From Agarilytica sp045430285 (lineage in GTDB: Bacteria > Pseudomonadota > Gammaproteobacteria > Pseudomonadales > Cellvibrionaceae): 64,000 nt of DNA. Positions within the stretch are counted from its first letter, which is position 1. Every line of letters starts with the position of its first letter. This document shows, in pieces, positions 33,787 through 42,702 of this stretch. A program made the position numbers and the translations under genes. The DNA lies in contig JAILXV010000004.1 in the NCBI GenBank assembly GCA_045430285.1, forward strand, positions 186,001 to 250,000, written 5' to 3'. The notes beneath the pieces were generated by a model. It made no database searches. It was not told the origin of the DNA and was given only the letters and a program-made list of their open reading frames with translations.

Positions 33787-36288
33787 TTAAGGCATTGTGA
33801 CTACGCTAACGTTATCAAAAACGAATTCAGTTGATGCTGCGGACTCCTCGGAAACGCCTGCTAAGCCGATATAGTAGCTACTACCAAACGGTACTGTTTC
33901 TGTGCCAGTAACCGTCCAGGTTTCACCATCGAGTGATATAGAATGCGTAACTTGGTCGCCCGCTTTTTCTAATCGTAACCAATTCCCTGGTACTACGTTC
34001 GGCAGTATTATCGAGGGAAATGGGGTGTATTGTTCTTGCCGAATAGCAAAGCTTCCACCGTTCATAGACTCGATCAGGTTAGCTGCAAAAGGACTTCCGA
34101 AATCCAGTGTATCGCGAATCATAATTCCTCCAGTGGACCAGGCTTCAGAAATAGAAGTGAGACGAACACGAAAATCAACATCCCCCTGAATTTCTTCATA
34201 AACGTAATAGAAGCGGTCAACCCAGCCGCCAATATTGAGTCCCGCTGCATTGACAGAATACTCACCGCTAATGTCGTCATAGTTAAAGAAACCAGGCTGT
34301 CCAACGAGTGAGATATCCGCACTTTGTGTAAAGATAAATGCACTTTCGTTAACGCTTGGGTCTGTTCCGTCAATGAACTCTTGAAGGCTTGTAATGCCGT
34401 CAGCGTCTAAGTCACTAAGAGCATCGTAGGTGTCTAGGTCATTTAAGCCATATTGGGTTTCCCATTCCATCGGCATTCCGTCACGGTCATTATCGCGAGT
34501 GTAGGAGGTCTCCTTCGGGTATCTGTCCATGCCATCGAGTATTCCGTCCCCATCTGTGTCGGGGTTCGATGCGTCTGTTCCGGCATAATACTCTTGTAGG
34601 TTGCTTAGATAGTCTCCGTCAAAATCTTCATGGGCGTCGTGGACGTTTTGATTAAAGCCATTCTCCATTTCCCAGATATCTGGCAGGGTATCTCCATCGG
34701 TATCGAGTTGATATTGGCTATCTAGAGGTGACACATCTTCGCCGTCAAAAGCCCCGTCTATATCCGAATCGGGGTGATCGAGCTGTGTTTGAGCGAGAAA
34801 CTCTTCGAGATGAGTGAGTCCGTCACTGTCGAAATCTTCATTCGCATCCCAAGAGTTGTAACGATTAAGGAATGGGTACAGATCTTCAAACGAATCAGGT
34901 AATCCGTCCCCATCCATATCGAGTTGATAACTGGCGTTGAGCGGGAATAGGTCCATGTCGTCCGGTGATCCATCTCTATCGGTGTCCTCATTTCTAAAAT
35001 CGGTGCCGAGTAAATATTCGTCAAGCACCGTTAGGGTGTCGCTATCGTGATAAAGGTCTGACGCATCATAGGGGAAGTGGGGGTCGAGCCCGTGGATGAT
35101 TTCCCAGGCGTCGGGCAATCCGTCGGCGTCGCTATCCAGCGCAATCGCAGGGTCTAGGGGAAATAAATCGAGTCCGTCGTTGACGCCGTCATTATCGCTG
35201 TCGTGGAATATTGGTGAGGTGCCGGCAAAGAACTCTAGGGAGTTATTTAGCCCATCGCCATCATGGTCGAAGCCGCCATCATAGGTGTCGAAGGAATAGA
35301 AGCCATAACGATCTTCATAGGCATCTGGCATGCCGTCTCGGTCTGAGTCAGCGTTGTATGCGGGGTCTAATGGGTAGCGGTCGAAACCATCCATCATGCC
35401 GTCATTATCACTGTCATATAAATCTGGATTTGTATTAGTTTGGTATTCCTGGATATTTGTGAATAAGTCTCCATCCGGATCCAATAGGGAGTCATTTGTG
35501 AACGGGTCTAGAAAATGGTTGATTTCCCAAGTATCGGGTATGCCATCCAAGTCCGAATCTATGCGGTATTGCGGGTTTAATGGCTCTATGTCGTTACCGT
35601 CGAATTCACCGTCAAAGTCGCTATCTGGATTGTCTGGGTTTGTACGGCGATTAAACTCTTCAATATTGGTCAGCCCGTCGCCGTCAAAATCTTGAAATGC
35701 GTCTCCGGAGAAATTCATATCGAGAAAAAAGATCTCATATTCGTATGCATCTGGCAGCCCATCAGCATCGGTATCAAAGCGATATCGCCGATCTAGGGGA
35801 AACATATCCTCTGAGTCAAACTCGTCATCGCGGTCGCTATCAGCGTTTTGAGGATCGGTGCCGATTTGGAATTCTTGTAAAGCCGTTAGACCATCAAAAT
35901 CGGGAGTATCTGTGGCTGAGTCAGAAGGATCGTTGGGGTTCAAACCGTTAATAACTTCCCACGCGTCAGGTAAGCCGTCAGTATCGCTATCTAGTGCATA
36001 GCGATTATCGATGGGGTATATGTCGACACCGTCTTCGACAAAATCAAAGTCGGTGTCGAGCAAGTCCGGCCTTGTACTTGACAAATATTCGTCTAGGTTC
36101 GTAATTCCATCGCCGTCATAATCAGTTGTAGCGTCGCTGGGGTCAGATGGGTTGAGATAAAAAGCAATTTCCCAGTTGTCTGGCATACCATCGGCATCAG
36201 TATCGATACTCTGTGCGTACGCTAGGTGGATCATGGTGGCACTTAAGCCTATTGAAATAAGGGCGTGTTTCAGTTTTATCGTCTTCAT
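33787..36288 (-). CDS. Exported thrombospondin type-3 repeat protein
   Basis: 833 residues. The signal peptide ends near AYAQ (about 26). Residues about 27-655 consist of nine units of about 70 residues, each holding a D-x-DxDGxPDxWE motif, a D-x-DGDGxTNxxEF motif and a D-x-DxDGxxDGxDxxP motif; all are calcium-binding thrombospondin type-3 type loops. The last 160 residues are a beta-sandwich like DUF1349/laminin-G-type folds (GDVDFRVRLTSIS, STGGIMIRDTL, WLRLEKAGDQVTHSISLDG). It would be calcium-rigidified and secreted or surface-displayed, with the C-terminal domain perhaps binding carbohydrate. Ribosome site AGGGGA precedes the ATG. It stands alone. Confidence 0.85.
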   Translation of the reverse strand: MKTIKLKHALISIGLSATMIHLAYAQSIDTDADGMPDNWEIAFYLNPSDPSDATTDYDGDGITNLDEYLSSTRPDLLDTDFDFVEDGVDIYPIDNRYALDSDTDGLPDAWEVINGLNPNDPSDSATDTPDFDGLTALQEFQIGTDPQNADSDRDDEFDSEDMFPLDRRYRFDTDADGLPDAYEYEIFFLDMNFSGDAFQDFDGDGLTNIEEFNRRTNPDNPDSDFDGEFDGNDIEPLNPQYRIDSDLDGIPDTWEINHFLDPFTNDSLLDPDGDLFTNIQEYQTNTNPDLYDSDNDGMMDGFDRYPLDPAYNADSDRDGMPDAYEDRYGFYSFDTYDGGFDHDGDGLNNSLEFFAGTSPIFHDSDNDGVNDGLDLFPLDPAIALDSDADGLPDAWEIIHGLDPHFPYDASDLYHDSDTLTVLDEYLLGTDFRNEDTDRDGSPDDMDLFPLNASYQLDMDGDGLPDSFEDLYPFLNRYNSWDANEDFDSDGLTHLEEFLAQTQLDHPDSDIDGAFDGEDVSPLDSQYQLDTDGDTLPDIWEMENGFNQNVHDAHEDFDGDYLSNLQEYYAGTDASNPDTDGDGILDGMDRYPKETSYTRDNDRDGMPMEWETQYGLNDLDTYDALSDLDADGITSLQEFIDGTDPSVNESAFIFTQSADISLVGQPGFFNYDDISGEYSVNAAGLNIGGWVDRFYYVYEEIQGDVDFRVRLTSISEAWSTGGIMIRDTLDFGSPFAANLIESMNGGSFAIRQEQYTPFPSIILPNVVPGNWLRLEKAGDQVTHSISLDGETWTVTGTETVPFGSSYYIGLAGVSEESAASTEFVFDNVSVVTMP

Positions 36289-36694
36289 TTTATTCCCCTA
36301 GTTGGAAAGACGGAAGCGGATAGGAGAGCATCAGAAATACGGGGAAAGCAATTGGAGTTAGAAGTGAGTTGCAAGTCCGTATGGCTGAGTAGTTGGCTCC
36401 TTTATATATCACCGTCAATACTAGCTGAGCGTGGCTGGAAGTTCAATTCGCGGCCTATCGATGGCGCAATCAATGCCGTTGGCGTCGATGTCATTTAATT
36501 GGAGCTGTTAACCCTAAATACGCATTAAGTTTTGGGGTGATGAGAGATCATATTTTGGTGGATATGTGAAAAGTGAGAAATTAACGGTGATGCATATTTT
36601 TAATCTGGTATATTGCGCACGTTTTTCTTCGTCGAATGGCGGGAAGATATATAACGAGTGAAATATTTAATGGACACATTTAAGGATAAATATT
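36289..36694. other. Divergent intergenic region
   Basis: 406 bases between the thrombospondin-repeat gene and the secreted hydrolase gene, carrying both promoters. No gene, RNA or strong repeat was seen. AAGGA at 36682-36686 is the ribosome site of the hydrolase gene. Confidence 0.4.
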
Positions 36695-37711
36695 ATGACC
36701 GGATTCGGTAAACAACTTATCACGTTAAGTTCAATTCTAGCGCTATCTTGCATTTTTTCATTTTCAGCAAGCGCTTCTTCATTTGGACCTTTAGCCCCTG
36801 GTGGCGTAGTTGAGGATGAAGGGTTTGTTACTTTAAGTACAGGCCCCACTGTTCATTATCTCTCTAAAGGGGAACAGGGCAGTAAACCGTTGATGCTGTT
36901 TATTCACGGCGCGCCAGAGCGAGCAGAAGTTTGGGAAGATTACATGCGCTTTTTTAGTCATGACTATTTTACAGTCGCATACACCACGCGTGGTTATCAT
37001 CCTTCTTCTATTCCAGAAAACGTTAGTGATTACACAGTGACCAATCTAGCAGCTGATGCTTTAGCTGTCGCACAGTCGTTTGGTTACGATTCTTTCACCG
37101 TGGTTGGGCATGACTGGGGTGCAGCGACAGCGTGGCGAACGGCGATTAATTATCCTGATGCGGTTGAGCGCTTGGTGGTTTTTAGTAATCCTCACCCTTT
37201 GATGTACGCACGTGCATACCATGAATCTCCTGAGCATAAAGCATTGATTGATGCTTATATCCCCCTAGCGCGTGATTCGGTTTCTCCCTGGACACGAGAA
37301 GGGACCTTGGCAAACGACTTAGATCATTTTAAAAACTATGTGTATCCGAATGAGACAAAGAAAAAGCTAAGCTGGGCGATGGCGGATATGTTTGAAGAAA
37401 CGTGGAGCTTTGAAAATGGTGCGAGCATTGATGCGATTTATAATCACTACAAAGCGCTGGATTGGCCGTTAACGACATTAAATACCTGTAATCCAGCACC
37501 GTGGATTTCGTTGACTGTTGATCAGCCAGTGATGTTGCTTTATGGCGAAAAGGATCGGTTTGTTGCACCAGAGGCGTATGGTTTAGAAAATAATGACTGT
37601 AACACCAATACAATCTATGTACCGTTTGCTGACGGGAATCACTTTATTCATCATGAATATAAAGAAGAGATTCTATGGAAGATGTGGTATTTCTTAAATC
37701 AAGAAATTTAG
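36695..37711 (+). CDS. Exported epoxide hydrolase-like alpha/beta hydrolase
   Basis: 338 residues with a Sec signal peptide (to about 28, SASA-SSFG). The fold shows HGAP (oxyanion, about 71-74), an Asp nucleophile in GHDWGAATAW, a further acid in GEKDRFV and His in GNHFIHHE. An Asp in the nucleophile elbow with Trp next is typical of epoxide hydrolases and haloalkane dehalogenases rather than of esterases, which use Ser. Export makes it atypical, because most relatives are cytoplasmic. Its substrate is unknown; detoxification or breakdown of an epoxide or halogenated compound outside the cytoplasm is possible. It stands alone, converging with ubiT. Confidence 0.82.
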   Translation: MTGFGKQLITLSSILALSCIFSFSASASSFGPLAPGGVVEDEGFVTLSTGPTVHYLSKGEQGSKPLMLFIHGAPERAEVWEDYMRFFSHDYFTVAYTTRGYHPSSIPENVSDYTVTNLAADALAVAQSFGYDSFTVVGHDWGAATAWRTAINYPDAVERLVVFSNPHPLMYARAYHESPEHKALIDAYIPLARDSVSPWTREGTLANDLDHFKNYVYPNETKKKLSWAMADMFEETWSFENGASIDAIYNHYKALDWPLTTLNTCNPAPWISLTVDQPVMLLYGEKDRFVAPEAYGLENNDCNTNTIYVPFADGNHFIHHEYKEEILWKMWYFLNQEI

Positions 37712-37827
37712 TTGCCTGAATTTCTGATGAAAAATAAAAGCGTCACTTTCGGCGTTTTTATTTTAAGCGTCTACTATGCTCCCATTTTACTACCGGTATC
37801 CTTTATTTCGGGTTCGCTAGTACGTCT

Positions 37828-38346
37828 CTATTCGTTAAAAATACTGACGTACTCTGCACCACTCCTCAATAAAAACAATAGTTCTGGAGGGAGCTTATCG
37901 ATCTCTATACTGTCGAGCACATTTTTTATTTGCAGCCCTAGGTCTGTATCGCCCTCGATAATCAATTCTCTTTGAAAGAAAAGCGTATCAGGATCTTCTT
38001 TTTGGGCGGCTAGTAATATAAATCCGTCTAGCTTTCCTCGTATGCATACGTCTGGCGTTGCATGTTTCACTATCTCGATATGTGCTTTGGTGTCATAGGT
38101 AAAATACCAACTCGCACTGATATCCGTAATATGTATCTCCAGAACTTTATTCTGGAGAAAATTCAATTCGTCCTCCGGTAGTGTTCTATTAAAGGCATCC
38201 GCTAGCACCTTGCTTAGTAATAGGCTTTGTAAGCGAAACGGTGTATGGGAAAGCGTTTTTGCGAGTAATGTGGGAATGCGATGAAGGTGTTTTGTTCGAT
38301 GTAACGTCGCATGTTGAGGTTGTGAATTGGGGGCTAGTGAGAACAT
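37828..38346 (-). CDS. ubiT: Oxygen-independent ubiquinone biosynthesis accessory factor UbiT
   Basis: 172 residues, with an SCP2-type lipid-binding domain at about 45-150 (WYFTYDTKAHIEIVKHATPDVCIRGKLDG). UbiT binds ubiquinone intermediates and works with the UbiU-UbiV hydroxylase complex. The gene is divergent from ubiU-ubiV with a shared 140-bp upstream region, the typical arrangement in gammaproteobacteria. Without those neighbours the SCP2 fold alone would not justify the name. It ends convergent with the exported hydrolase gene. Confidence 0.85.
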   Translation of the reverse strand: MFSLAPNSQPQHATLHRTKHLHRIPTLLAKTLSHTPFRLQSLLLSKVLADAFNRTLPEDELNFLQNKVLEIHITDISASWYFTYDTKAHIEIVKHATPDVCIRGKLDGFILLAAQKEDPDTLFFQRELIIEGDTDLGLQIKNVLDSIEIDKLPPELLFLLRSGAEYVSIFNE

Positions 38347-38486
38347 TGGATTCCAATCGCCTCATTGGAAGAAATGGATGCTCAATATACCGTTGTATGT
38401 AGGTATCGGAAATACCCCTTAGGGGGGATAGCGTTGTTTTCTGGCCTTCTTCACAATGATCGCGTTATTTTCTAGAGTGCATTGCT

Positions 38487-39482
38487 ATGGATCTAGTCTG
38501 TCCCGCAGGAAGTTTGCCGGCACTTAAAAAAGCGGTGGATAGTGGTGCGAGCGCTGTTTATGTTGGTTTTAAGGATGAAACGAATGCCCGTCATTTTTCC
38601 GGGTTAAATTTCAAGGAAGACAATGTTCGCAAAGCTATCGAGTACGTTCGCTCAAAAGGGGTGAAATTGTATGTTGCAGTGAACACTTATGCTCAGCCTG
38701 AGGGCTGGAGCAAGTGGCAGCGCGCGGTTGATATCGCGTCCAGTATCGAGGCGGATGCGTTGATATGCGCAGATGTTGGTGTATTGGACTACGCCAGTGA
38801 ACTGCATCCTGATTTGAATTTACATTTATCGGTACAGGGGTCTGGGACAAATAGTGAATCGCTCAGCTTCTATAAAGAAAATTTTAATATAAAACGTGCG
38901 GTTTTACCGAGAGTGCTCTCACTCAAGCAGGTTGAACAGGTCGCCAAAAAATCACCTGTCGACCTCGAAGTTTTTGCTTTTGGATCGCTGTGCATTATGG
39001 CTGAAGGCCGTTGTTATTTATCGTCTTATTTAACAGATCAATCTCCCAATACCTGTGGCGCCTGCTCGCCCGCAAGTTTTGTGCGCTGGGAAGATACGGA
39101 AGAGGGTTTGTCTTCGCGATTAAATGACGTACTTATTGATCGTTATCATGAAGGTGAAAAAGCTGGTTATCCCACATTATGTAAAGGCCGGTTTGATGTG
39201 AATGGTCGTGTATTTCATGCCTTGGAGGCGCCAACAAGCTTGAATACCATCGGGTTAATTCCTGATTTAGATAGGATCGGTATTAAAGCGGTAAAAATCG
39301 AAGGGCGCCAGCGTAGCCCAGTGTATGTCGAGCAAGTGGTTACGGCTTGGCGCAACGCATTAGACCGTTACGAGCGTGACCCGAGTAATTTTAAGGTGCG
39401 CAAGCAGTGGTCTGAGGCGCTAGATAAGGTTTCTGAAGGGGCTCAAACAACCTTGGGCGCGTACACGAGGGCTTGGCAATAA
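38487..39482 (+). CDS. ubiU: Oxygen-independent ubiquinone hydroxylase subunit UbiU
   Basis: 331 residues, peptidase-U32-like barrel. The four cysteines that ligate the 4Fe-4S cluster in E. coli UbiU (169, 176, 193, 232) lie at the same positions: LCIMAEGRC (C169, C176), GAC (C193) and LCKG (C232). UbiU forms a heterodimer with UbiV and hydroxylates the ring of ubiquinone precursors without O2, using prephenate as oxygen donor. The ubiV gene follows after 27 bp in the same direction. The presence of the set shows that the organism can make ubiquinone under low oxygen. No obvious FNR/ANR site was seen in the ubiT-ubiU spacer. Confidence 0.93.
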   Translation: MDLVCPAGSLPALKKAVDSGASAVYVGFKDETNARHFSGLNFKEDNVRKAIEYVRSKGVKLYVAVNTYAQPEGWSKWQRAVDIASSIEADALICADVGVLDYASELHPDLNLHLSVQGSGTNSESLSFYKENFNIKRAVLPRVLSLKQVEQVAKKSPVDLEVFAFGSLCIMAEGRCYLSSYLTDQSPNTCGACSPASFVRWEDTEEGLSSRLNDVLIDRYHEGEKAGYPTLCKGRFDVNGRVFHALEAPTSLNTIGLIPDLDRIGIKAVKIEGRQRSPVYVEQVVTAWRNALDRYERDPSNFKVRKQWSEALDKVSEGAQTTLGAYTRAWQ

Positions 39483-39509
39483 TATTTGCGCGAAAATAGT
39501 GAGTAACTT

Positions 39510-40397
39510 ATGAAAATTTCTCTTGGGCCAATTCTTTTCTTTTGGCCAAAGAAAGCGGTCTATGAATTTTATGAGCAAGTGGTGGATTCGCCCGTAGATA
39601 TTATTTATCTCGGGGAAACCGTATGCTCCAAACGCCGCGAATTAAAAACGGCTGAATGGTTGGCGCTTGCTGAAACATTAGTGGACTCGGGTAAAGAGGT
39701 CGTGATTTCTAGTTTGGCTTTGCTTATGGCGGGTTCAGAGATCAGTGCGCTGCGAACGTTATGTGAAAGTGCTCACGTAAAAGTCGAAGCAAACGATTAT
39801 TCAGCGATTCAGATCTTATCGAATAAAGGCGTGCCGTTTGTCTGTGGACCTAGTACAAATATATATAACGCACGGACATTGAAGGTCATGCAGCGTCGCG
39901 GTGCAAGCCGTTGGGTAATGCCGGTGGAATTGTCGGGGCATTGTTTGCAGACGATACTAGACGACGCACATGCGCAGAGTTTAAATGCTATAGAAACGGA
40001 GGTCTTTAGCTATGGACATCTCCCCCTTGCGTATTCCGCCCGTTGTTTTACTGCGCGGTATTTAGATCTGCCCAAGGATGATTGTCGTTTTAGCTGTATT
40101 CATTATCCTGAAGGCTTAGTGGTTAAGAGCCAGGAAAACCAAAACTTATTTAATCTTAACGGTATTCAAACACAGTCGTCAGCCGTATATAACTTGCTAG
40201 GGCAAGTAAGTGAAATGAAAAATATGGGAGTGGATGTTGTACGTATCAGCCCGAGATCGCGCGGTACAGTCGATATCATTTCACGTTTTCATAAAGCGAT
40301 TACTCAAGATGACCAGGGGATACCCTTGGTTGAAGATATGTGTAACGGGTATTGGTATGGTAAGCCTGGAATGGATCATATGGTCGTTCAACAATAA
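39510..40397 (+). CDS. ubiV: Oxygen-independent ubiquinone hydroxylase subunit UbiV
   Basis: 295 residues, U32-like. The cluster cysteines C39, C179, C192, C196 (SARCF and DDCRFSC) match those of E. coli UbiV (39, 180, 193, 197). It pairs with UbiU in the oxygen-independent hydroxylation of ubiquinone precursors. It is probably co-transcribed with ubiU (27-bp gap). A spacer of about 170 bp separates it from the response regulator gene. Confidence 0.93.
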   Translation: MKISLGPILFFWPKKAVYEFYEQVVDSPVDIIYLGETVCSKRRELKTAEWLALAETLVDSGKEVVISSLALLMAGSEISALRTLCESAHVKVEANDYSAIQILSNKGVPFVCGPSTNIYNARTLKVMQRRGASRWVMPVELSGHCLQTILDDAHAQSLNAIETEVFSYGHLPLAYSARCFTARYLDLPKDDCRFSCIHYPEGLVVKSQENQNLFNLNGIQTQSSAVYNLLGQVSEMKNMGVDVVRISPRSRGTVDIISRFHKAITQDDQGIPLVEDMCNGYWYGKPGMDHMVVQQ

Positions 40398-40568
40398 ACC
40401 TAGTAATAGCTAGGTAATGTTTGTTTGATGGAATTTTAAGCAAAACCTAATATCTGTTAGGTGAATGTAAAACCTTGTCAAACATCGCCCTCAGCTCCGC
40501 TGGGAGGTATCTCATCCCCATCGAACCAGATAAAATGTGTGAATATTGCACATTCAACGGGGTTCGAA

Positions 40569-41255
40569 TTGAAAATTTCTATTTTAGAAGACGATGACGC
40601 GCAAGCTGACCTGATGCAGCAATGGCTAGGGGAAGCGGGGCACGTCGTCTCTCGTGCTAAAAACTGTGATGAAATGCGAGCTTTGTTGCCCGAATCATTG
40701 CCTGACTTGGTGATTCTCGATTGGGAGTTGCCCGACGGCACGGGTATCGACATGCTGAGCGAGATTCGTGGTGGGCATCAACCCGAAGTACCGGTGCTGT
40801 TTACCACACAGCGGGATTCAGAAGAAGATATCGTGCTGGCCCTTAAACAGGGAGCTGATGATTATTTGGTCAAACCGCTGCGTTTCCAAGAATTTAATGC
40901 GCGTCTTCATGCCTTAAGCCGTCGAGCGGGTATTAAAGATGCCTCTGATGTTCTGTCAGAAGGGCCGTTCCAAATTGACACGTGTAAACAGACGGTGTTG
41001 GTGAACGGGCAGGCGATTAAAATGACGCAAAAAGACTATGCTGTATGCTTATGCCTATTCGAAAACTTAGGCAAGGCGCTCTCGCGTGAGTTTCTATTAA
41101 AATCGGTATGGGGTGTGGAGGCGGGTTTGGATACGCGAACGGTAGACATGCATGTTAGTCGTGTGCGTCGCGCCCTTAAAATTGGTCCTGAAAATGGTTA
41201 TGTGATTAAAACCATCTATCAACATGGATACAGGCTTGAAACTGTCGATGCGTAG
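40569..41255 (+). CDS. OmpR-family response regulator
   Basis: 228 residues from a TTG at 40569, chosen because the receiver domain begins there (KISILEDDDAQ); an upstream GTG would add 36 residues that are not protein-like. The receiver has the acidic pair (EDDD), phospho-acceptor Asp in VILDWELPDG, Thr in FTTQRD and Lys in LVKPLR. The C-terminal half is a winged-helix DNA-binding domain (SREFLLKSVWG, TVDMHVSRVRRAL, GYVIKTIYQHGYRL). It is the first gene of a signalling set with a LysM/FecR protein and a CHASE2 kinase and overlaps the next gene by 8 bp, so it is probably phosphorylated by that kinase. Confidence 0.9.
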   Translation: MKISILEDDDAQADLMQQWLGEAGHVVSRAKNCDEMRALLPESLPDLVILDWELPDGTGIDMLSEIRGGHQPEVPVLFTTQRDSEEDIVLALKQGADDYLVKPLRFQEFNARLHALSRRAGIKDASDVLSEGPFQIDTCKQTVLVNGQAIKMTQKDYAVCLCLFENLGKALSREFLLKSVWGVEAGLDTRTVDMHVSRVRRALKIGPENGYVIKTIYQHGYRLETVDA

Positions 41256-42627
41256 CTATAAAAAATCTGGAGTCCGTAAAATAGCCTTAGGGCTATGTTT
41301 TTCACTTGTATTGAGTGTTGTTGGCGTGAGCCAGTTTACTTATGCAAATGATTGGGTCTATACGGTTCGTAAAGGCGATACTTTGTGGGGTCTATGTCAT
41401 CAATATACAACCGTTGCCAGCTGTTGGCAGAAAATCGGTCCTTATAATGATGTTGAATATCCTCGTAACTTAGCGCCTGGTACGCGTATTAAATTTCCGG
41501 TGGGATGGTTGTTAACGCCCCCTGTACCAGCGTCCGTGAGCTATGTTAAAGGCAGTGCTGACAAAGTAATTCCCAATGAATTGGTCACGGCACTACAAAA
41601 GGGTGACGCATTGCCAATGGGCACCAGAATTCTCACGGGTAATGATGGCTTGGTGTTACTCACTTTTGCTGACGGTTCTGTGATGACGATAGAGCCCGAG
41701 ACCGAGCTCACTTTGGATGCTCTATCGGGTTATAAAGATACCGGCATGGTTGATACGCGGGTGCATCTAAAAAAAGGTGCGGTTCAAACCCGTGTTCCAA
41801 AAAGAAAACCCCGCTCGAATTTTGAAGTATCCACGCCGTCGTCGGTCGCAGCGGTTCGTGGTACGGATTTTCGGGTGAGCAGTGTTGAGGGGGAGTATGC
41901 GCTCACACGCAACGAAGTCTTTTCAGGTGCAGTTTCTGTTGCAAACGACTCGGAGCAAAAAGAATTGCCCAAAGGAACAGGATTGGTTGCGGTTAAAGAT
42001 CAGCCTCTACCTGACGTAGTGAAACTTCTTGGCGCGCCGGCTTTACTTGTTGAAGAAAATACTTACGCCATGCCATTTGACATACATTGGAATCGCGTGG
42101 ATGGTGCTCATCGTTACCGTATAGAAATAGTATCAGCTTCGTCTGACGTAAAAGGTGAGGATGTAACGATTCGCTTTGCCGACGATGACAATTATATATT
42201 GGAGAATATGGCTGACGGATGCTACGTCGTGCGTGTGAGTGCTGTTGATAGCAATGCGCTTCAAGGCATGCCAAGCGAAGGGCGTTATTGCTTGAAAACG
42301 CCTTTGGCTCAGCCTGATCGTCTTCGCCATGAGCAGCCAGAAAACGGTGCGGCTTTACTTGTTTGGGATGACGTTGAACATGCGGACGATTATCGGGTTG
42401 AGTTTTCCTCAGACCAGGCATTTGAAAAAATTGATGCTTCTGTGGTGATCGGTGAATCAAGCTTAGCCTTGGACAAAGATAAATCAGCTAAATATGCGAG
42501 AGTGATTGCGCTTGGTAATGGAAAACTCGAAAGTCAGCCCAGTGACAACGTACAAATAATCCACCGCAAAACCGGCATGATGCGTGTTTTTGTGTCGTGG
42601 TTAATTGCTGTCATTATTTTGTTTTAA
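41248..42627 (+). CDS. Exported LysM-FecR domain protein
   Basis: 459 residues from the ATG at 41248; an ATG 24 bases upstream would add eight residues. A signal peptide ends near TYAN. LysM (about 36-85: YTVRKGDTLWGLCHQYTTV, NLAPGTRIKFP) should bind peptidoglycan. A FecR-type domain follows (about 100-230: LTFADGSVMTIEP, STPSSVAAVRGTDFRV), then two fibronectin-like regions (about 255-440), and a hydrophobic C-terminal helix. FecR domains of this kind often act as extracytoplasmic sensing parts of two-component clusters. The gene lies between the response regulator (8-bp overlap) and the CHASE2 kinase and is co-oriented with both. Confidence 0.85.
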   Translation: MRSYKKSGVRKIALGLCFSLVLSVVGVSQFTYANDWVYTVRKGDTLWGLCHQYTTVASCWQKIGPYNDVEYPRNLAPGTRIKFPVGWLLTPPVPASVSYVKGSADKVIPNELVTALQKGDALPMGTRILTGNDGLVLLTFADGSVMTIEPETELTLDALSGYKDTGMVDTRVHLKKGAVQTRVPKRKPRSNFEVSTPSSVAAVRGTDFRVSSVEGEYALTRNEVFSGAVSVANDSEQKELPKGTGLVAVKDQPLPDVVKLLGAPALLVEENTYAMPFDIHWNRVDGAHRYRIEIVSASSDVKGEDVTIRFADDDNYILENMADGCYVVRVSAVDSNALQGMPSEGRYCLKTPLAQPDRLRHEQPENGAALLVWDDVEHADDYRVEFSSDQAFEKIDASVVIGESSLALDKDKSAKYARVIALGNGKLESQPSDNVQIIHRKTGMMRVFVSWLIAVIILF

Positions 42628-42702
42628 TCCCTAGCGTAGCAGGGTAGTAGCCGAGTAAATGATTATAAAAATAATAGGCCTCAAATGAGCAAGCAAACAT
42701 AA

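Noticed and set aside
35096..35951. Several Ser/Arg-rich + frames
   Set aside because: They are antisense readings of the thrombospondin-repeat gene.
33900..36200. Regular DNA repeats that might suggest a CRISPR array or satellite
   Set aside because: The period of about 210 bp follows the 70-residue protein unit, the copies diverge and the frame is open throughout.
38347..38486. FNR/ANR binding site between ubiT and ubiU
   Set aside because: TTGGATTCCAATC is palindrome-like but does not match TTGAT-N4-ATCAA well enough.
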